Notes: a model not told the origin generated them from the letters alone. Shown: positions 1-9,770, counted from the first letter of the stretch. The stretch is 55,506 bases of DNA from Tissierellales bacterium (GCA_018433765.1 JAHDQO010000031.1:1-55506); one strand, 5' to 3'. Numbers and translations are program-made.

Positions 1-1
1 A

Positions 2-2038
2 GATGGAGACTTAACAAGTTCTATAGTAACAACAGGCGAAGTAGATACAACACAAGTAGGAGAATATGAAATAACATATACAGTAACAGATACAGCAGGA
101 AATACAGCAACAGCAGTGAGAACAGTAAAAGTAATAGATGATGAAAAACCAGAAATTACAGTATTAGGAGAGAATCCTGTAACAGTATCACACGGAAGTG
201 AATATACAGATGCTGGAGCAACAGCAAGTGATAATGTAGACGGAGATTTAACAAGTTCTATAGTAACAACAGGGACTGTAGATACAAACGAAGTAGGAGA
301 ATATGAAATAACATATACAGTAACAGACTTAGCCGGAAATACAGCAACAGCTAAAAGAACAGTAAATGTAATAGATGATGAAAAACCAGAGATTACTATA
401 AACGGAGAAAATCCAATAACAATATCACACGGTAGTGAATATGTAGATGCAGGAGCAACAGCAAGTGATAATGTAGATGGAGATTTGTCAGATAAGATAA
501 TAACAACAGGCGAAGTAGATACAACAAAAGTAGGAACATATGAGATAACATATACAGTAACAGATGCAGCCGGAAATACAGCAACAGCTAAAAGAACAGT
601 AAAAGTAGAAGATGATGAAAAACCAGAAATTACATTATTAGGAGATAATCCTGTAACAGTATCACATGGAAGTGAATATATAGATGCTGGAGCAGAAGCG
701 TTAGATAATGTAGACGGAGATTTAACAAGTTCTATAGTAACAACAGGAACTGTAGATACAAACGAAGTAGGAGAATATGAAATAACATATACAGTAACAG
801 ACTTAGCCGGAAACACAGCAACAGAAGTGAGAACAGTAAAAGTAATAGATGATGAAAAACCAGAAATTACTGTATTAGGAGAGAATCCTATAACAGTATC
901 ACACGGTAGTGACTATATAGATGCAGGAGCAACAGCAAGTGATAATGTAGATGGAGACTTAACAGATCAAATAATAACAACAGGCGAAGTAGACACAACA
1001 AAAGTGGGGACATATGAAATAACATATACAATTACAGATGCAGCCGGAAATAGTATAACTGCAACAAGAACAATATATGTTAAGCAACAAGTATCTCCTG
1101 TAACAGCATCGCTAAACTCAAAAAGAGTAAGTAAAGGTACTAAAGTTAAACTTAGTACATCGACTGAAGGAGCGACAATTTACTATACAACAGATGGAAC
1201 TGCCCCAAGTACATCAAGTAAAAAGTATGAAAAACAAATTACAATAAATAAAGCAATGACAATAAAAGCAATTGCAGTAAAAGACGGTATGATAGATAGT
1301 GAAATAGAAGAATTTAAGTACACAATTAAAACCTCTGGCGGCGGTAACTCAGGTGGCGGCGGCAACGGTGGCGGTGGAAGTCCATCTGAACCGGAAGAAG
1401 AATTTGAGACTATAGAAGATGAAGTATTACCATTAGGAGCTATAAAGTTTTATCAGCCATATATTAAAGGATATCCTGATATTACATTTAGACCACAAAT
1501 AGGTGTTAAGAGATCAGAGTTAGCAGCAATATTTGCAAGGATATTACAGCTAGATGTTGAAAATGTAGAAGTTAATCATGAATTTAGTGATGTAAGTAAA
1601 GATCATTGGGCACACAATTATATACAAGCAGTTACAAAGATAGGATTGTTTGAAGGTTATCCAGGTAATACATTTAAACCAGAACAATCAATAACAAGAG
1701 CAGAAATAGCAGTAGTGTTCTCTAACTATTGGGATTATGTAGGGGCAAATGTTGAAGATACTGAAACTGATTTTTCTGATATAAATAATCATTGGGCATA
1801 TAGTTTTATAAACAAATTATATAATGCAGGTGTTGTTCAAGGATTTGAAGATAATACATTTAGACCAGATGAAGAAACAAAAAGGGAACAAATAGTATTA
1901 ATGGTTAATAAGATAATAGCAAGACCAGCATTAAATAGAGAGACACCGACATTTACAGACTTAAACAAAGATCATTGGGCATACGAAGAAGTAGAAGCAG
2001 CAGTAGCTGATGCAGAAATAACCGATGATGAAGAATAA
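2..2038 (+). CDS. S-layer homology protein with DUF5011-type Ig-like repeats (5' end outside window)
   Basis: The reading frame is open from the left edge, so the N-terminus and signal peptide lie upstream. The visible part has one partial and four complete Ig-like repeats of 79 residues. Each holds an EITYTVTD segment followed by AGNTAT and is of DUF5011/HYR type. A chitobiase C-terminal-like domain follows (YYTTDGTAPS, about nt 1090-1330), then a Gly/Ser-rich linker (about 1336-1380) and three SLH domains (FSDVSKDHWA, FSDINNHWAY and related motifs). A last partial SLH-like stretch ends in an acidic tail. Family knowledge: SLH domains anchor proteins to pyruvylated secondary cell wall polymer, so this is a cell-surface S-layer-associated protein, possibly an adhesin. 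No catalytic domain is visible in this portion. A terminator follows. Confidence 0.9.
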   Translation, partial: DGDLTSSIVTTGEVDTTQVGEYEITYTVTDTAGNTATAVRTVKVIDDEKPEITVLGENPVTVSHGSEYTDAGATASDNVDGDLTSSIVTTGTVDTNEVGEYEITYTVTDLAGNTATAKRTVNVIDDEKPEITINGENPITISHGSEYVDAGATASDNVDGDLSDKIITTGEVDTTKVGTYEITYTVTDAAGNTATAKRTVKVEDDEKPEITLLGDNPVTVSHGSEYIDAGAEALDNVDGDLTSSIVTTGTVDTNEVGEYEITYTVTDLAGNTATEVRTVKVIDDEKPEITVLGENPITVSHGSDYIDAGATASDNVDGDLTDQIITTGEVDTTKVGTYEITYTITDAAGNSITATRTIYVKQQVSPVTASLNSKRVSKGTKVKLSTSTEGATIYYTTDGTAPSTSSKKYEKQITINKAMTIKAIAVKDGMIDSEIEEFKYTIKTSGGGNSGGGGNGGGGSPSEPEEEFETIEDEVLPLGAIKFYQPYIKGYPDITFRPQIGVKRSELAAIFARILQLDVENVEVNHEFSDVSKDHWAHNYIQAVTKIGLFEGYPGNTFKPEQSITRAEIAVVFSNYWDYVGANVEDTETDFSDINNHWAYSFINKLYNAGVVQGFEDNTFRPDEETKREQIVLMVNKIIARPALNRETPTFTDLNKDHWAYEEVEAAVADAEITDDEE
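137..1084 (+). repeat. Four tandem 237-bp coding repeats
   Basis: The string gatgatgaaaaaccaga recurs at 137, 374, 611 and 848, exactly 237 bp (79 codons) apart. A partial copy precedes position 137. Units differ mainly at scattered positions, so they are near-identical protein-domain repeats within the S-layer gene and not CRISPR spacers. Confidence 0.95.
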
Positions 2039-2077
2039 GTAGTAGATATATATATAATATTCATTATAAAGCATTGA

Positions 2078-2115
2078 AAGACCTAAAGTTTATACATACT
2101 TTAGGTCTTTTTTAT
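2078..2115 (+). terminator. Rho-independent terminator of the S-layer gene
   Basis: AAAGACCTAAAGT pairs with ACTTTAGGTCTTT around a short loop and is followed by a T run. It lies 40 bp after the stop codon. Confidence 0.9.
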
Positions 2116-2124
2116 AAATTTCCA

Positions 2125-2153
2125 TTGCACATAAAATAATGTTTTGATATAAT
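2125..2153 (+). promoter_or_regulatory. SigA promoter of the leuS T-box unit
   Basis: TTGCAC (2125-2130), a 17-bp spacer and TATAAT (2148-2153), placed just upstream of the T-box leader. Confidence 0.8.
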
Positions 2154-2164
2154 ACAAAATAGTA

Positions 2165-2400
2165 GTTAAATATATTGCGTTGACTGGAAGTAGTAAGCTT
2201 TTATTCTATTTTTAGAGAGCTGTCAAATGGTGAAAGACAGTAATAGGTAAAGCCCAACTCGTCCATGAGCTTTTGAGATGAAATTAGTAGTTTCAAACGG
2301 TTATTAACCGTTATAAAAAGAGAGAGACATAAATGTCTAAATTGGGTGGTACCGCGGAAAAAGTTTTTCGTCCCATTGGGAAGAGAGGCTTTTATTTTAT
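2165..2400 (+). promoter_or_regulatory. T-box leader, leucine specifier, with terminator
   Basis: The conserved T-box sequence GGGTGGTACCGCGG lies at 2344-2357. Upstream is a Stem I region with the typical tgagc segment, and the CTC triplet at 2258-2260 fits a leucine specifier codon, consistent with the downstream leuS. A competing terminator can form from AAAAG (2359-2363) and TCCC to GGGA and CTTTT (2389-2393), followed by TATTTTATT. Uncharged tRNA-Leu would stabilise the antiterminator and allow leuS expression. The region accounts for most of the 380-bp gap between the S-layer gene and leuS. Confidence 0.93.
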
Positions 2401-2418
2401 TACAGGAGGTTTTACAAT

Positions 2419-4830
2419 ATGACATCATATAATCATCACGTCATTGAAAAAAAATGGCAGAAAATTTGGGAAGATAACGAAACATTTAAAGCTAAAGATG
2501 ATTCTGATAAGAAAAAATATTATGCATTAGTAGAATTCCCTTATCCTTCAGGAGTAGGTCTTCATGTAGGTCATGTTAGAGCTTATACATCACTTGAAGT
2601 TATTTCAAGAAAAAGAAGACTTGAAGGATATAATGTTCTATTTCCTATGGGTTGGGATGCCTTTGGATTACCAACAGAAAACTATGCTATTCAAACAGGA
2701 AGGCATCCAAGAGAAGTAACAGATAAGAATATTAAAGTATTTACAAATCAATTAAAAGCAATAGGATATTCATTTGACTGGGAAAGAACAGTTGATACAA
2801 CAGATCCAAATTATTTTAAGTGGACACAGTGGATATTCCTAAAATTATTTGAACATGGTCTTGCCTTTAAAGATAAGACATATGTTAATTTCTGCAATAA
2901 ATGCAAAGTAGTACTTGCTAATGAAGAATCACAAGGCGGAGTTTGTGACAGATGCGGCAGTGAAGTGGTGCAGATGGAAAAAGATGTTTGGTTCTTAAAA
3001 ATTAGAGAGTATGCTGATAAAATACTTGATGGACTTGATGAAGTAAACTTCTTACCTAGAATAAGACTTGAGCAGGAAAACTGGATAGGTAGATCTTATG
3101 GAGCAGAAGTTGACTTTAATATAAAAGGTTCGGATGATTTCTTGAGAGTTTATACAACAAGGCCAGATACGTTATTTGGTGCAACATTTATGGTAATAGC
3201 TCCTGAACATCCTCTCATTAAGAAATATAAAAATCAAATAAGCAATTTAGATGAGATAAAAGATTATCAACTAAAAGCTAAGAAGAAAACAGAATTTGAA
3301 AGAGTACAGCTTGCCAAAGATAAAACAGGAGTTGAGATAAAAGGAATAAAAGCAGTTAATCCTGTAAGCAATGAAGAAATACCTGTTTGGGTTGCTGACT
3401 ATGTAATGATGGGTTATGGTACAGGAGCGATAATGGCAGTTCCGGGACATGATACTAGAGACTGGGAATTTGCAAAGAAATTTAATATTCCAATTATTGA
3501 AGTTATTGAAGGCGGAGATATAGAGAAAGAAGCTTATACAGATACTGCTGATGGCATCTTAATTAATTCTGGTTTTATTAATGGATTAAGAGTAAAAGAA
3601 GCAATATCTAAAATGATTGATTATCTTGAAGAAAAGAAAATAGGTTCAAGAAAAACAAACTATAAAATGAAAAATTGGGCTTTTAACAGGCAGAGATATT
3701 GGGGTGAGCCTATACCTATTGTACATTGTGAAAAATGTGGAATGGTACCTGTACCAGAAGAAGAACTTCCATTAACATTACCAAATGTTAAAAACTATAA
3801 ACCTACAGATACAGGAGAATCTCCATTAGCTAATATTACAGATTGGGTAAATACAACATGTCCAAAATGCGGTATGCCTGCTAAAAGAGAAACTGATACT
3901 ATGCCTCAATGGGCAGGATCATCTTGGTATTTCTTAAGATATATTGATCCTAAAAATTCTCAAGCAATAGCATCAAAAGAAAATCTTGATTACTGGGGAC
4001 AAGTGGATTGGTATAATGGAGGTATGGAACACGTAACAAGACACTTAATTTATTCAAGGTTCTGGCATAGATTCTTGTATGATATCGGTGCAGTACCTTT
4101 TAAAGAGCCGTACGCCAAGAGAACAGCCCAAGGATTGATATTAGGTTCAGATGGAGAAAAAATGTCTAAATCAAGAGGTAATGTGGTTAATCCTAATGAT
4201 ATAATTGAAGAATACGGCGCTGATACTTTAAGAACATATATTATGTTTATTGGAGATTATGAAAAGCCTGCTCCATGGTCGGATAATAGTGTTAAAGGAT
4301 GTAAAAGATTTTTAGATAGAGTATGGAAACTTCAAGATATAGTTAAAGATGAAAAAGGTTTTTCAACTAAACATCAGTCTATTATGCATAAAACAATAAA
4401 GAAAGTTTCACTAGATTATGAGGAAATGAAGTTTAATACAGCAATAGCTGCTATGATGTCATTAGTTAATGAATTTACAAGCAGTGGTTATGCTACTAAG
4501 GACGAATTGAAAACATTGCTTATTTTGTTAAATCCTGTTGCACCTCACATAACGGAAGAAATGTGGCAGTTGCAGGGATTTGAATGTATGCTTAATGAAT
4601 CTTCATGGCCAACATGGGATGAGAATAAAACAGTAGATGATGTAATTGAAATGCCAGTTCAAATAAATGGTAAAGTAAGAGGTAAAATTACTATAGCAAA
4701 AGATGCAGATAAAGATAATGCAAAATCAAAAGCTATGGAAGATGAAAATATCAAAAAATTCTTAGAAGGTAAGAATATAGTAAAAGAAATATTTATACCA
4801 GGTAAGATATTTAATATCGTTGTTAAATAA
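2419..4830 (+). CDS. leuS: Leucyl-tRNA synthetase
   Basis: A cytoplasmic class I aminoacyl-tRNA synthetase of 803 residues, normal bacterial length, that charges tRNA-Leu. The HIGH-type signature appears as GLHVGH in the first 60 residues and KMSKS in [10 protein letters not shown] near residue 580. A CP1 editing domain lies between them (TTRPDTLFG and [14 protein letters not shown]). Zinc-knuckle-like CxxC pairs occur in the insert (CNKCK/CDRCG and CEKCG/CPKCG). The C-terminal anticodon-binding region is complete. The start is set by AGGAGG 9 bp upstream. The T-box leader makes expression respond to leucine charging. A terminator follows. Confidence 0.98.
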   Translation: MTSYNHHVIEKKWQKIWEDNETFKAKDDSDKKKYYALVEFPYPSGVGLHVGHVRAYTSLEVISRKRRLEGYNVLFPMGWDAFGLPTENYAIQTGRHPREVTDKNIKVFTNQLKAIGYSFDWERTVDTTDPNYFKWTQWIFLKLFEHGLAFKDKTYVNFCNKCKVVLANEESQGGVCDRCGSEVVQMEKDVWFLKIREYADKILDGLDEVNFLPRIRLEQENWIGRSYGAEVDFNIKGSDDFLRVYTTRPDTLFGATFMVIAPEHPLIKKYKNQISNLDEIKDYQLKAKKKTEFERVQLAKDKTGVEIKGIKAVNPVSNEEIPVWVADYVMMGYGTGAIMAVPGHDTRDWEFAKKFNIPIIEVIEGGDIEKEAYTDTADGILINSGFINGLRVKEAISKMIDYLEEKKIGSRKTNYKMKNWAFNRQRYWGEPIPIVHCEKCGMVPVPEEELPLTLPNVKNYKPTDTGESPLANITDWVNTTCPKCGMPAKRETDTMPQWAGSSWYFLRYIDPKNSQAIASKENLDYWGQVDWYNGGMEHVTRHLIYSRFWHRFLYDIGAVPFKEPYAKRTAQGLILGSDGEKMSKSRGNVVNPNDIIEEYGADTLRTYIMFIGDYEKPAPWSDNSVKGCKRFLDRVWKLQDIVKDEKGFSTKHQSIMHKTIKKVSLDYEEMKFNTAIAAMMSLVNEFTSSGYATKDELKTLLILLNPVAPHITEEMWQLQGFECMLNESSWPTWDENKTVDDVIEMPVQINGKVRGKITIAKDADKDNAKSKAMEDENIKKFLEGKNIVKEIFIPGKIFNIVVK

Positions 4831-4846
4831 ATAAGAATATAAAATA

Positions 4847-4876
4847 AAAAAACTGGAGATTTTTCTCCAGTTTTTT
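4847..4876. terminator. Bidirectional terminator between leuS and the cold shock gene
   Basis: AAAAAACTGGAGA pairs with TCTCCAGTTTTTT around a TTTT loop. The A run on one side and T run on the other let it serve both convergent genes. Confidence 0.9.
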
Positions 4877-4888
4877 AGCTTTCAAATC

Positions 4889-5089
4889 TTAACAAGGTGT
4901 TACATTTTCAGCTTGAGGACCTTTAGCCCCTTGAGTAATTTCGAAAGTAACTTTTTCGCCTTCTTCTAAAGATTTAAAATTACTTTTTTGAATTTGTGAG
5001 TAATGTACGAATACATCTTTTCCATCTTCTGCTGTAATAAATCCAAATCCCTTTTCTGAGTTGAACCATTTTACTGTTCCGTTAACCAT
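4889..5089 (-). CDS. Cold shock protein (CspA family)
   Basis: A 66-residue single OB-fold (CSD) protein, the usual length for bacterial Csp. Both nucleic-acid-binding motifs are intact: KGFGFI (RNP1) and VFVHYSQI (RNP2), after the typical start [12 protein letters not shown]. It would act as an RNA chaperone or antiterminator in the cytoplasm. The start codon has AGGAGG upstream. It is a single-gene unit with an unusually long AU-rich leader. Confidence 0.96.
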   Translation of the reverse strand: MVNGTVKWFNSEKGFGFITAEDGKDVFVHYSQIQKSNFKSLEEGEKVTFEITQGAKGPQAENVTPC

Positions 5090-5259
5090 TTTGTTCCTCC
5101 TAAAAATTATTCCTTTAATTCTTAGAAAAATTCTATAAAAATTTGGAAATTATTACAAATATATATATTTTTTTGATAATTTCGAAAATAATTACAATAA
5201 ATTTTTCAATATTAATAAAGGTGATATATAACTATACTACTTTTTTGAAAGAAATGCAA
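5090..5259 (-). promoter_or_regulatory. Promoter and long 5' leader of the cold shock gene
   Basis: On the minus strand TTGCAT (5259-5254), a 17-bp spacer and TATAGT (5236-5231) form a SigA promoter. Transcription would start near 5224, giving a leader of about 135 nt that is very AU-rich. Long leaders that refold at low temperature are known for cspA-type genes; that this one does so is inference. Confidence 0.65.
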
Positions 5260-5313
5260 GCGTTTTAAACAGCTAAACATAATTTTAAAAATATAATATA
5301 ATTAATTAAGAAT

Positions 5314-5550
5314 TTATTTTTTATAAAAACTCTCATAATCATAATTTGTGCAATTTATATCATCTTTATTCGGTAATATTATCCATAGAAATATGTATAT
5401 AGCAACTCCTATACCATAAATCCATGAAAGTATAAACCAAATAATTCTTATAGTAGTTGTATCTATATCAAAGCATTCTGCTATTCCTTGACATACTCCC
5501 CCTAATATTTTATTTGAAGATTGTTTATATAATTGTTTTTTGCTTGTCAT
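5314..5550 (-). CDS. PspC domain membrane protein
   Basis: A 78-residue protein with a single PspC domain: KILGGVCQGIAECF followed by the DTTTIRIIWFI helix and a second hydrophobic segment, ending in ILPNKD and a short charged tail. Proteins of this type are small inner-membrane proteins linked to envelope stress. Nothing in the neighbourhood specifies its role. It may be read with the ABC transporter genes upstream on the same strand, 48 bp away. Confidence 0.85.
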   Translation of the reverse strand: MTSKKQLYKQSSNKILGGVCQGIAECFDIDTTTIRIIWFILSWIYGIGVAIYIFLWIILPNKDDINCTNYDYESFYKK

Positions 5551-5598
5551 TTTATAAACTCCCCTTTATTGCAAGTTTTATTTATTGTATTTTATCTA

Positions 5599-6357
5599 TT
5601 ATAAATTTATTTTTTTCTCTAGCAAATAACCTGATATTAATGTAAGAACAGTACATATAACAGCAACAATTAATGCCATAGTTAATAAAGGTGCTATATA
5701 TTCATTAGTATTCATAATCAAATCTGGTCTGATAGATATATTTGTATCTGGCATAAACGGTAATTTACCTATAAGAGAATATAACACAGATATTACATAA
5801 TTTAATCCTATAAATATAAGAAAACTAAATAAACCTTTAAATTTAACATTTGCTAACACACTTTTGCGTATAGTAATAGCTGTATATATAGTAAGAATAA
5901 ACTGTACACTTAACAATAGAGCTAATACTAGACTTATTATTAAATGACCTATGGTAAATCCAAAAGAAAGATCAATATTCATAAAATCTATGTCTATAAA
6001 AGCTTTGTGTCCCATAGTAATAAGTAAAGTAAAGAATATTAACAAAGTGTAAAATACCAACATTATAATTCCTTCTAGTACAGCTGTAATTACTTTTGAA
6101 CCTAATATTGAATATCCACTATTAGGTGTTAGAAAAATCATATAGCCGCTTTTATTGTTTAAATCTCTGCTGTACATTAATATAACATCTACTATATATA
6201 ATATAAACATTGCTACAGATAATAATCCAAAATATACACCTATACCTATTTCACCATATTTTAAGGCTATTACTAAATTTAATAGTATTGCTGATATAGC
6301 TGCTATTGCAAAAACTTTTTGCTTTTTTATAAATTCATATTTAATTAAACTTAACAT
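5599..6357 (-). CDS. ABC-2 type transporter permease
   Basis: A 252-residue protein with six predicted membrane helices, starting MLSLIKYEFIKKQK, as is usual for ABC-2 permeases of the YtrC/CcmB-like groups. It overlaps the 3' end of the ATPase gene upstream by 7 bp, so the two are translationally coupled and form one exporter. The set GntR regulator, ATPase, permease is that of ytr-like operons, which respond to cell wall antibiotics in Bacillus. The substrate here is unknown. Confidence 0.85.
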   Translation of the reverse strand: MLSLIKYEFIKKQKVFAIAAISAILLNLVIALKYGEIGIGVYFGLLSVAMFILYIVDVILMYSRDLNNKSGYMIFLTPNSGYSILGSKVITAVLEGIIMLVFYTLLIFFTLLITMGHKAFIDIDFMNIDLSFGFTIGHLIISLVLALLLSVQFILTIYTAITIRKSVLANVKFKGLFSFLIFIGLNYVISVLYSLIGKLPFMPDTNISIRPDLIMNTNEYIAPLLTMALIVAVICTVLTLISGYLLEKKINL

Positions 6358-7052
6358 TGACTGAATACCTCCTTGTAAAGATCTACCACAGATTTTCCTT
6401 TTTCAGTTCTTATTTTTTCTGCATTTCCTTGAAGTTCTATTATACCATCCTTAATAAAAATAACTTCGTCTAGGCATGTTTCAAGTTCACTAACTAAATG
6501 ACTTGAAACCAATATAGATTTTTTTTCATTAAAAGAATTAGTAATTAAATTCATAATTTTTTCTCTTGATATAGGATCAATTCCATTTAAGGGTTCATCA
6601 AACATATATATTTCTGCATCTCTTGAAAAAGCTAATGCAACTTTAAGTCTAGATTTCAAACCTGTTGATAATTCAGAAACTTTATTATTTTTATTCAATC
6701 CTAATTCCTGGATTAATTCTATTGCTTTTTTACTATTAAAATCTTCATACATATCATTAAAAAAATTAACAAGTGTTTTAGCTTTCATCCATTGATATAA
6801 ATAATCATCGGTTGGCATGTAGACTACATCTTTTTTTGTTTTGTATGATAGTTCATTACCTTTAATTAAAACTTCTCCAGATGTTTTGCTGTGAAGACCT
6901 GCTAGAACTTTCATTAAGGTTGTTTTCCCACTCCCATTTGGACCTAAAAGACCATAAATTTTTCCTTTTTCTATGTTTAAAGATATACTGTCAAGTGCTG
7001 TTTTATTAAAATATTTTTTTGTAAGATTCTTAATTTCTATTACATTATTCAT
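6351..7052 (-). CDS. ABC transporter ATP-binding protein
   Basis: A 233-residue nucleotide-binding subunit. The Walker A motif is GPNGSGKTT (about residue 38). The signature motif is degenerate (ELSTGLKSRLKVALAF). Walker B with the catalytic Glu is IYMFDEPLNGID, and the switch His lies in SSHLVSE. The LSTG signature is typical of the YtrB/EcfA-like export ATPases. The gene lies 25 bp after the GntR gene and overlaps the permease gene. Confidence 0.93.
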   Translation of the reverse strand: MNNVIEIKNLTKKYFNKTALDSISLNIEKGKIYGLLGPNGSGKTTLMKVLAGLHSKTSGEVLIKGNELSYKTKKDVVYMPTDDYLYQWMKAKTLVNFFNDMYEDFNSKKAIELIQELGLNKNNKVSELSTGLKSRLKVALAFSRDAEIYMFDEPLNGIDPISREKIMNLITNSFNEKKSILVSSHLVSELETCLDEVIFIKDGIIELQGNAEKIRTEKGKSVVDLYKEVFSQC

Positions 7053-7077
7053 TTATTTGTACACCTCCGATTGTTTT

Positions 7078-7428
7078 TTACTGTTTGCTTCTTATAAAGT
7101 TGACCATATCTTCATGATTGAAACCTAATTGTATCATACCTTTTATGAATTTATTAATCAATTCTTCTGCCATTTCTTTTCTGATTAATTCTATCCTTTC
7201 TTCGGATTCCGTTATATATGTTCCTAATCCTCTTTTAGTATAGCATAAATTTTCTCTTTCCATCTCCTTATAAACTCGTGCTGAAGTGTTAGGATTTATG
7301 CCAAGTTCTTTTGCCAAATCTCTGGTTGATGGCATTTTATCTCCAGCTTTAAGTTTACCTAAAATAATATCTCTCTTAATTTTATTTATTACTTGAACAT
7401 AGATGGGAACACTGTTATCAAACTCCAC
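7078..7428 (-). CDS. GntR family regulator, YtrA/YhcF type
   Basis: A 116-residue protein with an N-terminal winged helix (VPIYVQVINKIKRDIILGKL and PSTRDLAKELGINPNTSARVYKEME) and only a short C-terminal helix region. That is the YtrA subfamily layout, without a ligand-binding domain of normal size. It is the first gene of the transporter operon and is expected to repress that operon through the inverted repeats in its promoter. Confidence 0.93.
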   Translation of the reverse strand: MEFDNSVPIYVQVINKIKRDIILGKLKAGDKMPSTRDLAKELGINPNTSARVYKEMERENLCYTKRGLGTYITESEERIELIRKEMAEELINKFIKGMIQLGFNHEDMVNFIRSKQ

Positions 7429-7449
7429 GTAATCCCTCCTTTTACTAAC

Positions 7450-7497
7450 GTATTAGTGAACTAATAATATAGTACACTAATACATTATTAATGTCAA
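7450..7497 (-). promoter_or_regulatory. Promoter and inverted-repeat operator of the GntR/ABC operon
   Basis: On the minus strand TTGACA (7497-7492), a 17-bp spacer and TACTAT (7474-7469) form a SigA promoter. GTATTAGTG (7450-7458) and CACTAATAC (7475-7483) are a perfect 9-bp inverted repeat that brackets the -10 element. This is well placed for repression by the GntR protein. Confidence 0.85.
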
Positions 7498-7617
7498 CAC
7501 TTTTTTTATTGGTTATTATTGTAATTAATAATTGAAGTATTATACGTTTGGTGCTAGAATTAATATGTTGCTTTAAAATAAGTAAGTGCTAATTAATGTA
7601 TTATACGGAGGGCAATA

Positions 7618-8826
7618 ATGAAAAGATGGAAGATTAATTTATACACGTTATGGTTTTCTCAAATCATATCACTGATGAGTTTTAATCTTGGGTTACCTTT
7701 TATGGCTTTTTATATACAGGAGATTGGAGTTACTGATCCTGAGCAAGTTAAATTTTATACTGGATTAATAGCAGCAGCTCCAGCTATAACAATGGGTATA
7801 ATGGCACCTATATGGGGAATGATAGGTGATAAATATGGTAAAAAGCTTATGCTTCTTCGTGCCATGCTTTCTGCTTCAGTAATACTTAGTGCAATAGGAT
7901 TATCAACTAAAGTAGAGCATTTGGTTATTTTAAGAGTATTACAAGGTTTTTTAACAGGTACTGTAACAGCATCAGGTGCTTTAGTAGCATCAGGTACACC
8001 AGAAAACCAATTATCATCTGCATTAGGATTTATGTCTTCATCTACATTTATTGGTTATGCAGCAGGCCCTGCCATAGGTGGATTTATAAGTGAAGCCTTG
8101 GGATATAGAACTAGTTTCTATATTGGAGGCTTTTTGATGTTCATAGATTTTCTACTTGTTTTATTTTTAGTAAAAGAAGAGAAGCCTAAATACATAGAAC
8201 AAAAGAAGAAGATAAGTCTTAAAGATTCATTCAATATATTTACACCTCTTATTATATCAATGTTATTTATACTTTTATTTTTGAGAATTGCAAGAACTAT
8301 ATTTAATCCATATCTTGCATTGTATCTTCAAGAAATTAGAGGAACTCTAGAAGGAACACCAAAATTAACTGGTATAATTAATGGCATAACTGGTTTAATG
8401 ACAGCAGTTTCAGGTATTACTATTAGTAGATTAGGAGATAAATATAATAATCTTAATATAATAAAAATACTTGCAATTATAGGTATAATGATTTCATTTT
8501 TAATATTTAAAGCAGGAAATATGACTACTTTTATAATAATGTATTCATTATTTTTCTTGTTTGTCGGAGGTATTGAACCTGTTATTATGTCTATAAATAG
8601 TAAAAGTGTGCCTCCTGAGAAACGTGGTGCCTTATTTGGATTTCAAGCATTAATGGGAAGTGTAGGTTGGGCTTTTGCACCTATGATAGGAGGCTTTATT
8701 TCAATAAGATACAATATACATACAATAATTATTTTGATACCAATTTTTCTTTCTTTCGCTTTATGTACAGTATTTTTTATTTGCAGAAATAAAAAATACA
8801 TAAATGCAAACCAAAGCATGAATTAA
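7618..8826 (+). CDS. MFS transporter (drug efflux type)
   Basis: A 402-residue membrane protein with 12 predicted helices. The major facilitator motif after helix 2 is GMIGDKYGKKLMLLR, and the motif-C-like segment GYAAGPAIGGFI of helix 5 is typical of proton-driven antiporters. Its closest general likeness is MdtG/TetA-type multidrug exporters. It stands alone, divergent from the GntR operon, with a GGAGGG ribosome site 5 bp from ATG. The substrate is unknown. Confidence 0.9.
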   Translation: MKRWKINLYTLWFSQIISLMSFNLGLPFMAFYIQEIGVTDPEQVKFYTGLIAAAPAITMGIMAPIWGMIGDKYGKKLMLLRAMLSASVILSAIGLSTKVEHLVILRVLQGFLTGTVTASGALVASGTPENQLSSALGFMSSSTFIGYAAGPAIGGFISEALGYRTSFYIGGFLMFIDFLLVLFLVKEEKPKYIEQKKKISLKDSFNIFTPLIISMLFILLFLRIARTIFNPYLALYLQEIRGTLEGTPKLTGIINGITGLMTAVSGITISRLGDKYNNLNIIKILAIIGIMISFLIFKAGNMTTFIIMYSLFFLFVGGIEPVIMSINSKSVPPEKRGALFGFQALMGSVGWAFAPMIGGFISIRYNIHTIIILIPIFLSFALCTVFFICRNKKYINANQSMN

Positions 8827-8849
8827 TTAATCTTAAAAAGTATAAATAA

Positions 8850-9584
8850 TCATGCTTTTTTTTCATTGTCTAAAGAAAGTATACCAACTGGACAGTTTTC
8901 AATACATGTAGAACAGCGTATACATTTCTCAGAATCATATTGATTTTTATCAGAAAAATTATTATGAGGTGTCAATTGCATTGGACAAACTCTAGCACAT
9001 TTACCGCAAGTTATACACTTTTCTGGTTTCGATATAGTAATTTTTTTATCAGTAGATTTGTTGATTTTTAAAAACTTTCCTAATTTATATGCTAGTGTTT
9101 GTAAGACACCCATAGGGCAGAAATTACACCATGTTCTTGAACTAAAGATTATACTTAAAGATCCGCCAACAATTATAACCATTAGATAACTTGATACAAA
9201 TATAAAACCAAGTTTATCCCAAAAGGAAACTGTTCCTGTAATAGCAAATACTTCAATGAATTTACTAATTAGTTTATAAAAGAACAGCACAAAGAAAAAG
9301 CTTACAAATATTTTAGATTTGAAAAACTTAGGTATTTTCATATTTCTGCTCAAAGGATAAAGTAAAGAATCAAACAGACTTCCATGAGGGCAAAAATTTC
9401 CACACCAAAACCTTCCTTTAAAGAAAGCCATAGATGTAAGTAAAAGCATGACAGGAATAACTAAAAGTCCAATTTTAGGAATATACAATCCAACAATTGC
9501 AATTAGTAAAGTAAAAATCCATCCATACTTTCTAATAGGTGTAAATATAAGATTAGTCTTAATATTTAATGATGTTGTTTTCAT
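8850..9584 (-). CDS. NapH/CcoG-like membrane iron-sulfur protein
   Basis: A 244-residue protein with about five membrane helices. Two CP motifs of the NapH type lie at the membrane surface (WCGNFCPHG and WCNFCPMG). A C-terminal double [4Fe-4S] ferredoxin domain follows (CITCGKCARVCPMQ and CIRCSTCIENCPVG). Proteins of this family move electrons across or along the membrane, often in metal or sulfur metabolism. It is a single-gene unit. The palindrome in its promoter resembles CsoR/CstR operators, which hints at copper or persulfide control. The electron partner is not visible here. Confidence 0.85.
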   Translation of the reverse strand: MKTTSLNIKTNLIFTPIRKYGWIFTLLIAIVGLYIPKIGLLVIPVMLLLTSMAFFKGRFWCGNFCPHGSLFDSLLYPLSRNMKIPKFFKSKIFVSFFFVLFFYKLISKFIEVFAITGTVSFWDKLGFIFVSSYLMVIIVGGSLSIIFSSRTWCNFCPMGVLQTLAYKLGKFLKINKSTDKKITISKPEKCITCGKCARVCPMQLTPHNNFSDKNQYDSEKCIRCSTCIENCPVGILSLDNEKKA

Positions 9585-9611
9585 TAAACCTCCTGTGAAT
9601 TTTATATTTTC

Positions 9612-9633
9612 ATTATACCCATAGGGGGTATAT
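9612..9633 (-). promoter_or_regulatory. CsoR/CstR-like palindrome over the promoter of the iron-sulfur gene
   Basis: The sequence TATACCC-N5-GGGTATA (9614-9632) is a GC-tracted dyad in otherwise AT-rich DNA. On the minus strand it overlaps a TATAAT -10 box (9617-9612). CsoR-family repressors bind operators of this form. No csoR gene lies in the window. Confidence 0.6.
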
Positions 9634-9770
9634 AATAAATATTATATGTATATTTATTTTTTATGTCAATAAATTTTTAAAATAAATTTATAGTATTTTT
9701 TGGCTATGTTCTTATATTGTTGTTTTTTTATGGAATAATAAAAAATATAAGTATCTTGGAGTGTGATTTT

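Noticed and set aside
137-1084. Regular repeats that might be a CRISPR array
   Set aside because: The 237-bp units are in frame, have no short repeat/spacer pattern and encode Ig-like domains.
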